Of a stretch of DNA of 64,000 nucleotides, positions 50,810 through 59,767 are shown in pieces; position 1 is the stretch's first letter, and each line of letters starts with the position of its first letter. Made by a program: the position numbers and the translations under genes. The notes under the pieces were generated by a model, which saw only the letters and a program-made list of their open reading frames with translations, searched no databases and was not told where the DNA came from. Source of the DNA: Flavobacterium sp. (GTDB taxonomy: Bacteria > Bacteroidota > Bacteroidia > Flavobacteriales > Flavobacteriaceae); contig JAGYJR010000005.1 of the NCBI GenBank assembly GCA_018401995.1, forward strand, positions 60,584 through 124,583. The letters are read 5' to 3'.

Positions 50810-52065
50810 CCACTGTTTTAATTAAAAAAGCAACTATAATCGACCCAGAAAGTCCGTTTCACAACCAACAAAAAGATATTTTAATCGAAAACGGAATTAT
50901 TACAAACATCGCTGATGATTTATCCAATGAAACACACGATACTTTGGTAACCATGGACGATTTACACGTTTCTCAAGGTTGGTTTGACAGCTCGGTTTCT
51001 TTCGGAGAACCGGGTTATGAAGAAAGAGAAACTATTACCAATGGCTTACAAGTAGCGGCTAAAAGCGGTTTTACAGCAGTAGCATTGCAACCCAATAGTT
51101 TTCCGGTAATTGACAACCAATCGCAAGTGAAATTTGTTTTGGAAAGGGCAAAAAACCAAGCTACTACATTATTTCCAATTGGAGCATTAACCAAAAACAG
51201 CGAAGGAACTGATTTAGCCGAACTTTTCGATATGAAAAATGCTGGAGCAATCGCTTTTGGAGATTACAAAAAAGCCCAACAAAACGCTAATTTACAGAAG
51301 ATTGCCTTACAATACGTGCAAGATTTTGACGGATTAGTCATTAGTTTTTGTCAAGACAATAGTTTGAAAGGAAAAGGAATTGTAAACGAAGGTGTTGTTT
51401 CCACCAAATTAGGTTTAAAAGGCATTCCAACATTAGCCGAAGAATTACAAGTAGCAAGAAATTTATTTTTACTAGAATATACAGGCGGAAAATTACATCT
51501 TCCAACGATTTCGACTGCAAAATCAGTTGCTTTAATCAAAGAAGCAAAAGCTAAAGGATTACAAGTAACTTGCAGTGTTTCGGTGCATCATTTGGTTTTG
51601 AATGATGAAGTGTTGACAGGTTTTGATACAAGATATAAAGTTTCACCACCATTACGAGATGAAGCTACAAGAAAAGCCTTAATCGCAGGCGTTTTAGATG
51701 GCACGATTGACTGTATCACTTCGGATCACAATCCGTTGGATATTGAATTGAAGAAATTAGAATTTGATTTGGCGAAAGACGGAACCATTGGTTTAGAAAG
51801 TGCTTTTGGAGCATTAGCAACGGTTTTACCATTGGAAGTTGTAATCGAAAAATTAACGGCTGCCAAAACCATCTTTGGAATAGAAAAAAACAGCATAAAT
51901 ATTGGCAATAAAGCCGAATTATCTTTCTTCTCTACCAAAGAAAATTGGACCTTTGAGAAAGAAAACGTGCTTTCCAAATCTAAGAACTCGGCTTTTCTAG
52001 GACAAAAAATGCAAGGAAAACCCATTGGAATTTACAACAACGGTCAATTAATAAGTAATAAATAA
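50806..52065 (+). CDS. Dihydroorotase-like amidohydrolase lacking the HxH metal motif
   Basis: Amidohydrolase-superfamily protein resembling type I dihydroorotase (419 residues). The barrel start that should read DxHxHxREPG reads FDSSVSFGEPGYEE (about residue 57), so the first two metal His are gone. Other sites persist: GGKLHLPTIST (His near 228), SVSVHHLVLNDE near 260, TSDHNPLDIE near 305. Dihydroorotase homologues without zinc ligands occur as PyrC'-like partners that stabilise aspartate carbamoyltransferase. Most flavobacterial genomes carry such a gene annotated as dihydroorotase. I infer a non-catalytic or altered enzyme. Coupled to the BatA-like gene by a 4-base overlap. Confidence 0.85.
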   Translation: MTTVLIKKATIIDPESPFHNQQKDILIENGIITNIADDLSNETHDTLVTMDDLHVSQGWFDSSVSFGEPGYEERETITNGLQVAAKSGFTAVALQPNSFPVIDNQSQVKFVLERAKNQATTLFPIGALTKNSEGTDLAELFDMKNAGAIAFGDYKKAQQNANLQKIALQYVQDFDGLVISFCQDNSLKGKGIVNEGVVSTKLGLKGIPTLAEELQVARNLFLLEYTGGKLHLPTISTAKSVALIKEAKAKGLQVTCSVSVHHLVLNDEVLTGFDTRYKVSPPLRDEATRKALIAGVLDGTIDCITSDHNPLDIELKKLEFDLAKDGTIGLESAFGALATVLPLEVVIEKLTAAKTIFGIEKNSINIGNKAELSFFSTKENWTFEKENVLSKSKNSAFLGQKMQGKPIGIYNNGQLISNK

Positions 52066-52123
52066 TTACAGTTCTTATTGATTCAACCTAACTACGAATA
52101 AGTGAAAATTTATTAGTTGGATT

Positions 52124-52139
52124 GTCCCCTCGAGGGGAC
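52124..52139. repeat. Perfect 16-bp palindrome
   Basis: GTCCCCTCGAGGGGAC, perfectly self-complementary, followed by TTCAGGGGTG. GC-rich against its surroundings; a known dispersed word of flavobacterial intergenic regions. Function unknown. Confidence 0.5.
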
Positions 52140-52194
52140 TTCAGGGGTGTTGAAACTCGAACTGAAAAAAGTATAAATAAAAAAGACATTAAAT

Positions 52195-52518
52195 ATGAAC
52201 GATATTCAAAAAGGAAAACAAGCGGCAACATTCAGTTATTTAACCATTATTGGAACCGTAATTGCCATTTTTATGAACCAAGAAGAAAGCAAAAGCGAAT
52301 TTGCGAGTTTCCATATTCGTCAGGCATTAGGGATTTTCTTAACTTTCTTTTTATTGGGTTATCCTATTGGCTATTTTGATAGTTGGATGGTTTCTACAGC
52401 TTTTTGGTTGTTCATTTTTATTCTTTGGATTTATGGATTTATAGGTTGTTTGAACGGTGAAAAGAAAATTGTACCAATCGTTGGCGAATTTTACCAAAAC
52501 CTTTTTAGAAATTTATAA
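52195..52518 (+). CDS. DUF4870-like small membrane protein
   Basis: 107 residues with three or four hydrophobic segments. An N-terminal KGKQAATFSYLTIIGTVIAIFMNQE and the central SEFASFHIRQALGIFL match the DUF4870/Tic20-like layout, where a His-Arg-Gln (HIRQA) turn follows the first helix pair. Role unknown. 10 bases before the esterase gene. Confidence 0.75.
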   Translation: MNDIQKGKQAATFSYLTIIGTVIAIFMNQEESKSEFASFHIRQALGIFLTFFLLGYPIGYFDSWMVSTAFWLFIFILWIYGFIGCLNGEKKIVPIVGEFYQNLFRNL

Positions 52519-52527
52519 TCCAAAAGC

Positions 52528-53166
52528 ATGCAATTACAGTATTTAGTTCGTGAACCAAAAGTTATTTTAGAGAAAAATCCAGTTTTACTATTGTTGCACG
52601 GTTATGGTAGTAATGAAGAAGATTTGTTTTCATTTGCTACTGAATTAACAGAAGAATACTATGTGATTTCAGTACGTGCGCCGTATGATTTACAACCTTA
52701 TGGTCATGCTTGGTATGCCATTTATTTTGATGCCGATGAAAACAAATTTTCAGACGACGAACAAGCCAAAACGTCAAGAGACACCATTGCAAATTTCATC
52801 GATAGTCTTTGTGAAAAATATCCAATTGATAGTAAAAATGTAACTTTAATCGGCTTTAGCCAAGGAGCAATTTTGAGTTATGCCACAGCGCTTTCATATC
52901 CAGAAAAAGTGAATCGTGTGGTTGCATTGAGTGGTTACTTGAATGAAAAAGTGTTGGCTGAAGGTTTCCAAAACAAAGCCATTGGCAACTTAAAATTCTT
53001 CATTTCTCACGGAAGTGCAGATCAAGTAATTCCCGTGGATTGGGCAAGAAAAGCAAAACCATTTCTAGAAAACTTAGGTTTGGATGTCACTTATAAAGAA
53101 TATCCAGTTGGACACGGTGTAGCGCCTCAAAATTTCTTTGATTTTAAGAATTGGTTGGGGAAGTAA
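52528..53166 (+). CDS. Phospholipase/carboxylesterase family hydrolase
   Basis: Cytosolic alpha/beta hydrolase of the Abhydrolase_2 (YpfH-like) type. LLLLHGYGSNEEDLFSFA gives the oxyanion region, GFSQGAILSY (about 111-120) carries the nucleophile Ser, the acid is Asp in SADQVIP (about 170) and the catalytic His in YPVGHGVAP (about 200). The triad is complete. 212 residues. Substrate unknown. Confidence 0.9.
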   Translation: MQLQYLVREPKVILEKNPVLLLLHGYGSNEEDLFSFATELTEEYYVISVRAPYDLQPYGHAWYAIYFDADENKFSDDEQAKTSRDTIANFIDSLCEKYPIDSKNVTLIGFSQGAILSYATALSYPEKVNRVVALSGYLNEKVLAEGFQNKAIGNLKFFISHGSADQVIPVDWARKAKPFLENLGLDVTYKEYPVGHGVAPQNFFDFKNWLGK

Positions 53167-53170
53167 AATA

Positions 53171-53203
53171 AGAAAAGCTCCTGAGTCAATCAAGAGCTTT
53201 TCT
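53171..53203. terminator. Hairpin between convergent genes
   Basis: Perfect 10-bp stem AGAAAAGCTC / GAGCTTTTCT (53171-53180, 53194-53203). T runs lie within the stem arms; no long tail. Confidence 0.6.
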
Positions 53204-53229
53204 AAACAAAAAACTAAACTAAACAACTA

Positions 53230-53799
53230 TTATGATTTCGGTAATACAACGGTATCGATTACGTGGATTACGCCATTTTTTTGGTTTACATCAGCGATAG
53301 TTACTTTTGAACTATTTCCGTTTTCATCTGTAATGTAAACGTCTTTACCTTTCATCCAAGCGGTTAATGTGCCTCCACTTACGGTTTTGAAACTGTATTT
53401 TCCATTTCCTTTTTTGATGGCTGCTACAATATCAGAAGCACTCCATTTTCCAGCAGCTACGTGGTATTTTAAAATGGTTTGTAAAGTGCCTAAATTTTCA
53501 GGTTTAAGTAGGGTTTCAACGGTTCCGGCTGGTAGTTTCGCAAACGCGTCATTTGTTGGGGCAAAAACGGTGAATGGACCTTCAGACATTAAAACCTCTA
53601 CTAAACCTGCAGCTTTTACTGCTGCTACTAAAGTGGTATGGTCTTTAGAATTAACAGCATTTTCTACAATATTTTTACTTGGATACATAGGAGCACCTCC
53701 TACTTCAACAGTTTTTTCTTTTTTCTGTGCAACAGCATCAGATGAAAATAACATTCCTAATGATAAAAGAGCAATAGCTACAATTTTGTTGGTTTTCAT
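53230..53799 (-). CDS. Fasciclin-domain secreted protein
   Basis: Exported FAS1-domain protein. Signal peptide 1-24 (ALLSLGMLFSSDAVAQ). One FAS1 domain at about 45-185: HTTLVAAVKAAGLVEVLMSEGPFTVFAPTNDAFAKLP, then LKYHVAAGKWSASDI and NGVIHVIDTVVLP (the H1 and H2 boxes). 189 residues. Likely cell-surface adhesion or matrix. Monocistronic. Confidence 0.93.
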   Translation of the reverse strand: MKTNKIVAIALLSLGMLFSSDAVAQKKEKTVEVGGAPMYPSKNIVENAVNSKDHTTLVAAVKAAGLVEVLMSEGPFTVFAPTNDAFAKLPAGTVETLLKPENLGTLQTILKYHVAAGKWSASDIVAAIKKGNGKYSFKTVSGGTLTAWMKGKDVYITDENGNSSKVTIADVNQKNGVIHVIDTVVLPKS

Positions 53800-53880
53800 G
53801 ATTTTAATTTTTTTAAGTTATAATGGCATTTACGACAAGAGTTTTACTTTGGTTTTAAAAAATTGGATTTTTTTATTTAG

Positions 53881-54110
53881 AACATTAAGTAACAATCATT
53901 TGATTCTAGTTTTTTGCCACAGATTACACTGATTAGCACAGATTAAAAAAAGTAATCCGTGGGAATCCTTTAATCCGTGGCTTTAAAGGAGTTTTTTTTA
54001 AAACATTAAGGAATTAAATTTTACAAAGCTTTATTAGCAACTGATTACGCTGATTAGCACAGTTTAAAAAAAGTAATCCGTGGGAATCCTTTAATCCGTG
54101 GCTTTAAAAA
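53881..54110. repeat. Tandem direct repeat, unit about 121 bp
   Basis: Two copies offset by 121 bases, starting with AACATTAAG (53881 and 54002) and ending with a near-identical 50-base stretch, including GTAATCCGTGGGAATCC and TTTAATCCGTGGCTTTAAA. A shorter relative (CACAGATT..A.ATTAGCACAGATTA) lies at 8341-8367. Fills much of the gap 53800-54249, where I see no gene. Confidence 0.8.
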
Positions 54111-54249
54111 CAAATCAACTTTGCGGCTTTTCGACTTCGCAAGTAAAAAACAAATTACATTAGTAAGATATTTTACTCATAATTTTATCAAAACTCCAGT
54201 TAGAACATTTCAATAAAAATGCTTACTTTTGAAACTTAAAAAAAATACT

Positions 54250-54747
54250 ATGGCAACAATAACATTAGGAGGAAATCCAATTCAAACAAACGGAGAATTA
54301 CCACAAGTAGGTTCAAAAGCAACTGACTTTTCAATGATTCAAACTGACTTATCAACAGTTACTTTAGCAACTTTCGCTGGAAGTCGTTTAGTTTTAAATA
54401 TTTTTCCTAGTATCGATACTGGAACTTGCGCTACATCTGTTAGAACTTTTAATGAAAAAGCTAGTCAATTAGCAAACACAAAAGTATTGTGCATTTCTAG
54501 AGATTTACCTTTTGCTCAAAAACGTTTTTGTGGTGCTGAAGGTTTAGAAAATGTAATTAATTTGTCAGATTTCAACACTGGTAGCTTTGGAAAAAACTAC
54601 GGTTTAGAAATTGTTGATGGTCCTTTAGCAGGTTTACATTCTAGAGTAGTTATTGTATTAGACGAAAACGGCACTATTTTACATACGGAACAAGTGAGTG
54701 AAATTGCAAACGAACCAAATTACGAAGCCGCTTTAGCCGTACTATAA
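54250..54747 (+). CDS. tpx: Thiol peroxidase
   Basis: Atypical 2-Cys peroxiredoxin reducing peroxides with thioredoxin. 165 residues from ATG 54250 (MATITLGGNPIQTNGELP, the Tpx start); an in-frame ATG at 54229 is only an extension. Peroxidatic Cys in SIDTGTCATSVRTFN (about 60) and resolving Cys in KRFCGAEG (about 94) are both present. Stop overlaps the next start (TAATG). Confidence 0.95.
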   Translation: MATITLGGNPIQTNGELPQVGSKATDFSMIQTDLSTVTLATFAGSRLVLNIFPSIDTGTCATSVRTFNEKASQLANTKVLCISRDLPFAQKRFCGAEGLENVINLSDFNTGSFGKNYGLEIVDGPLAGLHSRVVIVLDENGTILHTEQVSEIANEPNYEAALAVL

Positions 54748-55121
54748 TGAAATTTGAAAAGGACAATTCTTTCTTTTCTGGACGGTTCAAAAGTATTGGA
54801 TTTGCTATAAAAGGCGCATTAAAGTTGGTAACCACCGAACATAGCGTTATGGTGCAATTCAGTATTGCTATTTTAGTTACAATCGCTGGGATTTACTTCA
54901 ATATTACCAAAGAAGAATGGTTGATTCAAAACTTAGCTATTGGTTTGGTTTTAGCCATTGAAGGATTAAATACCGCCGTTGAAAAAGTAGCCGATTTTGT
55001 ACATCCCGATTTTCACGAAAGAATTGGCTTTATTAAAGATATTGCTGCTGGTGCTGTGTTTTTCGCGGCACTTACAACTATTATTATTGGAGCAATAATT
55101 TATATTCCCTATTTAGTTTAA
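54747..55121 (+). CDS. dgkA: Diacylglycerol/undecaprenol kinase family protein
   Basis: Small trimeric membrane kinase of the DgkA family, probably recycling undecaprenol or diacylglycerol. 124 residues with three helices; the catalytic segment is AIEGLNTAVEKVADFVHPDFHERI (about 71-94), with Glu and Asn conserved, and KDIAAGAVFFAA follows. Translationally coupled to tpx by a one-base overlap. Confidence 0.9.
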   Translation: MKFEKDNSFFSGRFKSIGFAIKGALKLVTTEHSVMVQFSIAILVTIAGIYFNITKEEWLIQNLAIGLVLAIEGLNTAVEKVADFVHPDFHERIGFIKDIAAGAVFFAALTTIIIGAIIYIPYLV

Positions 55122-55152
55122 TTTTGTTATTTTTGTAAATAACAGCATATTC

Positions 55153-57663
55153 ATGGCAAAAAAGAGCAACGAAGCAACAGCAAAAACGACTACTGAAAAA
55201 GTATCTAAATCTTGGCAAATAAACAGACAGCAAAAGTTCGCAATTGGCGTGCTTTTTGTTTTGTTTGCTGCTACCCTATTGCTTTCCTTCGTTTCTTATT
55301 TTATCACGGGTAATTTCGATCAAAGTCACGCTGGAGAATTTTTAAACAGAAACGCTTCAGTAGACAATTGGTTAGGAAAATTTGGAGCTTATTTAGCTCA
55401 TTTTTTCATGTATAGTGGTTTTGGTGTTGCCTCATTTCTATTCATTCGCGTGATTTTTATGATTGGCGCGTATCTGATTTTAGATATGGCATTAGGCAAA
55501 TTGAAAAAAACTTTATTTTGGGATTTTTACATCATTATTGTACTTTCTATTTTACTAGGCTTCTTTTGGGATTTTATTCCGCAATTGTCTGGTGTTGTTG
55601 GTTACGAAATGAACTTATTTATTCAGGATTACATTGGTAAAATTGGTACTTTATTCAGTTTAATTTTTGCCATAATTCTATTTTTAATATTTAAAATCAA
55701 CCTTTCGCCTGATGGAATTAAGAATTTCTTTGAAAAATCGAATGCAAAAATTGCTGAAGAATTCAAACAAGATGAAAAGTCTTCTATTCCAACACCTATA
55801 GCAACTAGCGATGAAGAAGAGTTAACCGCTGAAGAAGAAGCGGAATTAGCCAATTTTAGTATTACAGAAACTCATACCAAAGACGATTTTATTATTCGTG
55901 AAGATGAAGATGCCATATCAAATATTGAATTAAAACCGACTTCTACTTTCGAAATTAATAAAGAAGCTTTAAAACCAACAATTGCAAATGCTTCTGAATT
56001 GAGTTTGGAACCAAAACCAAAAGTGGAAGACGTTATTCCAATGGCAACAACAAATGCTGTGGAAGAAGAACCAAGTGATTTTGTGGTGGAAAAAATGGTG
56101 GAAGAAGAAGTCATGGAAGAGAATTTAGCCGCTAGATTGGTACAAGATTTTGGCGAATTTGATCCTACTTTAGAGCTTTCTAATTACCAAATGCCTCCAA
56201 TAGATTTATTGAAAGAATATACTTCAGGTGGCATTACCATTGACCAAAACGAATTAGAAAACAATAAAAACCGTATTGTTGAAACTTTACGCAATTATAG
56301 TATTGGTATTTCCCAAATCAAAGCGACTGTGGGACCAACGGTAACTTTATACGAAATTGTACCCGATGCAGGAATTCGTATTTCAAAAATTAAAAACCTA
56401 GAAGACGATATTGCACTTTCATTGGCAGCATTAGGTATTCGTATTATTGCGCCAATTCCTGGGAAAGGAACCATTGGTATTGAAGTGCCAAACAACAAAC
56501 CGACTATGGTGGCTATGAAATCGGTTATTGCATCGCCGAAATTTCAACAAGCCGAAATGGAGTTACCAATTGCACTTGGGAAAACAATTGCTAATGAAAC
56601 TTTCGTAGTAGATTTAGCTAAAATGCCTCACTTATTAATGGCTGGTGCAACTGGACAAGGAAAATCAGTAGGATTGAATGCCATTTTGACTTCGCTTTTG
56701 TACAAAAAACATCCTGCAGAAGTAAAGTTTGTTTTGGTTGACCCAAAGAAAGTAGAATTAACGCTTTTCAATAAAATAGAACGTCATTATTTGGCCAAAT
56801 TACCTGATGATGGCGATGCAATTATTACGGATAATACCAAAGTAATTCACACCTTGAATTCGTTGTGTATTGAAATGGACAATCGTTATTCGTTGCTGAA
56901 AGATGCTATGGTTAGAAACATCAAAGAATACAACGATAAATTCAAACAACGCAAATTAAATCCTGAAAACGGACATCGTTATCTTCCTTATATTGTGTTA
57001 GTTGTGGATGAGTTTGCCGACTTAATCATGACTGCAGGAAAAGAAGTAGAAACTCCTATTGCGCGTTTGGCTCAGTTGGCTCGTGCTATTGGAATTCACT
57101 TAATTATTGCTACACAACGTCCATCAGTAAATGTAATTACGGGAATGATTAAAGCCAATTTCCCAGCCCGAATTGCCTTCCGTGTAATGTCGAAAATTGA
57201 CTCAAGAACTATTTTAGATGCTGGAGGTGCGGATCAATTGATTGGTCGTGGTGATTTATTGTATACCAATGGAAACGACATGGTTCGTGTACAATGTGCC
57301 TTCGTAGATACACCTGAAGTAGAAAAAATTTGCGAATTCATTGGAAGCCAAAAAGCGTATCCAAATGCGTACTTATTACCTGAGTATGTGGGTGAAGAAA
57401 GTGGCATGACTCTTGATATTGATATATCTGAAAGGGATTCGCTATTCAGAGAAGCAGCAGAAGTAATTGTAACTGCCCAACAAGGAAGTGCTTCCTTAAT
57501 ACAACGTAAATTAAAATTGGGTTACAACCGCGCAGGTCGAATTATTGACCAATTAGAAGCTGCAGGGATTGTAGGACCTTTTGAGGGAAGTAAAGCAAGA
57601 TCGGTATTAATTCCTGATTTGAGTTCTCTTGAACAATTTTTAAATAATGAACAAAATAATTAA
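55153..57663 (+). CDS. ftsK: DNA translocase FtsK/SpoIIIE
   Basis: Septal DNA pump that clears chromosome ends and dimers at division. 836 residues: four N-terminal membrane helices (about 25-185), an acidic linker (about 190-380), alpha/beta motor with Walker A GATGQGKS near 497 and Walker B VLVVDEFADLI near 616, and a C-terminal gamma winged-helix (GSASLIQRKLKLGYNRAGRIIDQLEAAG) that would read KOPS-type polarity sites. The linker is shorter than in E. coli, as in other Bacteroidota. Confidence 0.95.
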   Translation: MAKKSNEATAKTTTEKVSKSWQINRQQKFAIGVLFVLFAATLLLSFVSYFITGNFDQSHAGEFLNRNASVDNWLGKFGAYLAHFFMYSGFGVASFLFIRVIFMIGAYLILDMALGKLKKTLFWDFYIIIVLSILLGFFWDFIPQLSGVVGYEMNLFIQDYIGKIGTLFSLIFAIILFLIFKINLSPDGIKNFFEKSNAKIAEEFKQDEKSSIPTPIATSDEEELTAEEEAELANFSITETHTKDDFIIREDEDAISNIELKPTSTFEINKEALKPTIANASELSLEPKPKVEDVIPMATTNAVEEEPSDFVVEKMVEEEVMEENLAARLVQDFGEFDPTLELSNYQMPPIDLLKEYTSGGITIDQNELENNKNRIVETLRNYSIGISQIKATVGPTVTLYEIVPDAGIRISKIKNLEDDIALSLAALGIRIIAPIPGKGTIGIEVPNNKPTMVAMKSVIASPKFQQAEMELPIALGKTIANETFVVDLAKMPHLLMAGATGQGKSVGLNAILTSLLYKKHPAEVKFVLVDPKKVELTLFNKIERHYLAKLPDDGDAIITDNTKVIHTLNSLCIEMDNRYSLLKDAMVRNIKEYNDKFKQRKLNPENGHRYLPYIVLVVDEFADLIMTAGKEVETPIARLAQLARAIGIHLIIATQRPSVNVITGMIKANFPARIAFRVMSKIDSRTILDAGGADQLIGRGDLLYTNGNDMVRVQCAFVDTPEVEKICEFIGSQKAYPNAYLLPEYVGEESGMTLDIDISERDSLFREAAEVIVTAQQGSASLIQRKLKLGYNRAGRIIDQLEAAGIVGPFEGSKARSVLIPDLSSLEQFLNNEQNN

Positions 57664-57672
57664 ATCTATATC

Positions 57673-58320
57673 ATGACTTTTTTTAAATCTATAGTATTAG
57701 CCTTATTTATTGGTATTTTCTCTACACAAGCACAAGATGCTCAAAAAGCAAAAGGTTTATTAGATGAAGTTTCTGCCAAAATTAAATCGTATGAGAATAT
57801 TACTATTGAATTCAAATATGCATTAAATAATTCGAAGGAAAACATCAATCAAGAAAGTAAAGGAAACGTTACTTTGAAAGGCAATTTGTACCACCTAAAT
57901 TTTATGGGAGTAACCAAAATTTTTGACGGTAAAAAAGTTTATACGATTGTTCCTGAAGACGAAGAGATTTCTATTTCTAAATTTGACGATAGCGATAAAG
58001 ACGCTGTTACACCAAATAAAATGCTAACCTTCTTTAATTCTGGATTCAAGTATTCTTGGGATATTGTTCAGAATGTAAAAGGACGCAAAATTCAATATGT
58101 AAAATTAGTTCCTATTAGTAGTAAAGACCAACGTAAAGAAGTTTTAATTGGTATTGATGTGCAAACCAAACACATTTACAATCTGATTGAAATAGGGAAA
58201 AACGGTACAAGAACTACATTAACTGTTAATTCTTTTAAAACAGACCAACCATTGTCAAAAAATCATTTTACCTTTACCGAATCAAAATATCCTAATTATT
58301 ACATCAATCGATTAGATTAA
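57673..58320 (+). CDS. LolA-like outer-membrane lipoprotein carrier
   Basis: Periplasmic carrier of the LolA family. Signal peptide MTFFKSIVLALFIGIFSTQAQ, then helix AQKAKGLLDEVSAKIKSYENITIEF and the antiparallel strands of the LolA half-barrel (GNVTLKGNLYHLNFMGVTKIFDGKKVYTIVPEDEE). 215 residues. Lies 9 bases after ftsK and 5 before the permease, an ftsK-lolA-lptF/G operon common in this phylum; ordering suggests envelope lipid or lipoprotein export. Confidence 0.88.
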   Translation: MTFFKSIVLALFIGIFSTQAQDAQKAKGLLDEVSAKIKSYENITIEFKYALNNSKENINQESKGNVTLKGNLYHLNFMGVTKIFDGKKVYTIVPEDEEISISKFDDSDKDAVTPNKMLTFFNSGFKYSWDIVQNVKGRKIQYVKLVPISSKDQRKEVLIGIDVQTKHIYNLIEIGKNGTRTTLTVNSFKTDQPLSKNHFTFTESKYPNYYINRLD

Positions 58321-58325
58321 GAAAG

Positions 58326-59762
58326 GTGAAAATCTTAGACAAATATATTATCAAATCCTTTATGATTACATTTACTTCGGTATTTGTAATCCTTTTTTTT
58401 ATATTCGTTTTACAGGGTATTTGGCTTTTCATTTCTGAATTGGCTGGAAAAGATTTGGATACTTTTACTGTATTCAAATTTCTTTCTTTCTATGCGCCTA
58501 CGATAGTTCCAATGGTGTTACCGCTTTCGGTTTTATTGGCATCTATTATGACGTTTGGTAGTTTTGCAGAAAATTATGAGTTTGCTGCTATGAAATCTTC
58601 TGGGATTTCTCTGCAACGTGCTATGAAAATGCTAACCTTAAGCATTGGTTTATTGGCACTGGTTTCATTTTTCTTTGCGAACAATGTTATTCCAAGAGCT
58701 CAATATAAGTTCATTAACCTAAGAAAAACTATTGTCCAACAAAAGCCTGCTATGGCTATTGCTGAAGGTCAATTTAATACTATTGGGAACTCCAACATCA
58801 AAGTAGATAAAAAATCAGGAGATAATGGTGAATTTCTAGAAGGTGTTGTTATGCATGTAAAAAACACTAATGCTGGAATTGCCGCAAACACTGTTATCAA
58901 AGCAAAGAATGGTATTTTAAAAAGTAATACCAATAGCAATTACCTGCAACTGGAACTTTTAGATGGTAATTACTACGAAAATGTTTTACCAAGTTCGTAT
59001 GAAGAGCGCCAAAAAAGACCTTTTGCTAAAAGTAGTTTTGAGCGTTACATTGTTTCTATTGATTTAACGAAGCTAAATAAAATGGATAATACAGACGAGG
59101 ATGTTACCTCTGAAAAAATGTTAACCATATCGGAACTGAATTATACGCTTGACTCTTTGAAAACCAATTACAATAAAGACATTGTTTCTTTTGCTGAAAA
59201 TATTTCTTTACGAAGTGACTGGGCAAAGGATAATAAACCTAAGGCCAATAGCACTACTAATCAAACAAAAGATTTATTAAGTATATATAATTATACCGAA
59301 AAAGCACAACTCTTTGAGATTATAAAAAACAATCTTTCTAGTACGGAATATACGCTTTCTAATGCTGAAAGTGATTTGGCTGTTAAAAAGAAAAACATCA
59401 ACTCGCATTGGATTGTGTTTTATGAGAAATTCATGATTGCCTATTCGTGTTTGCTTATGTTTTTCATTGGAGCGCCCTTAGGAGCCATCATTAGAAAAGG
59501 TGGTGTGGGTTTACCAATGGTATTTGCAGTAATTATTTTTATTACGTTTCATTTCATCAATACTTTTGGAAGAAAACTGGCGCAAGAAGATGGTATTCAT
59601 CCTTTTTTAGGGGTTTGGATGGCTTCTCTCCTATTGACACCGTTTGCAATTATGCTTACCTATAGAGCTACTAATGATATTGGATTGATGATCAGTTTTG
59701 ATTGGATTACGGATCCAATTAAAAAAATCTTTGGGAAATATTTAAACAACAATAACAACTAA
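58326..59762 (+). CDS. LptF/LptG family permease
   Basis: Inner-membrane half of the lipopolysaccharide export ABC complex. 478 residues starting with GTG at 58326 (MKILDKYIIKSF, the usual first helix of the family). Three N-terminal helices with LPLSVLLASIMTFGSFAENYEFAAMKSSGISL, a large periplasmic jellyroll region (about 130-350), then three C-terminal helices with GAPLGAIIRKGGVGLP and a terminal amphipathic tail. The family's LptF and LptG are hard to tell apart here. Confidence 0.9.
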   Translation: MKILDKYIIKSFMITFTSVFVILFFIFVLQGIWLFISELAGKDLDTFTVFKFLSFYAPTIVPMVLPLSVLLASIMTFGSFAENYEFAAMKSSGISLQRAMKMLTLSIGLLALVSFFFANNVIPRAQYKFINLRKTIVQQKPAMAIAEGQFNTIGNSNIKVDKKSGDNGEFLEGVVMHVKNTNAGIAANTVIKAKNGILKSNTNSNYLQLELLDGNYYENVLPSSYEERQKRPFAKSSFERYIVSIDLTKLNKMDNTDEDVTSEKMLTISELNYTLDSLKTNYNKDIVSFAENISLRSDWAKDNKPKANSTTNQTKDLLSIYNYTEKAQLFEIIKNNLSSTEYTLSNAESDLAVKKKNINSHWIVFYEKFMIAYSCLLMFFIGAPLGAIIRKGGVGLPMVFAVIIFITFHFINTFGRKLAQEDGIHPFLGVWMASLLLTPFAIMLTYRATNDIGLMISFDWITDPIKKIFGKYLNNNNN

Positions 59763-59767
59763 AAATC

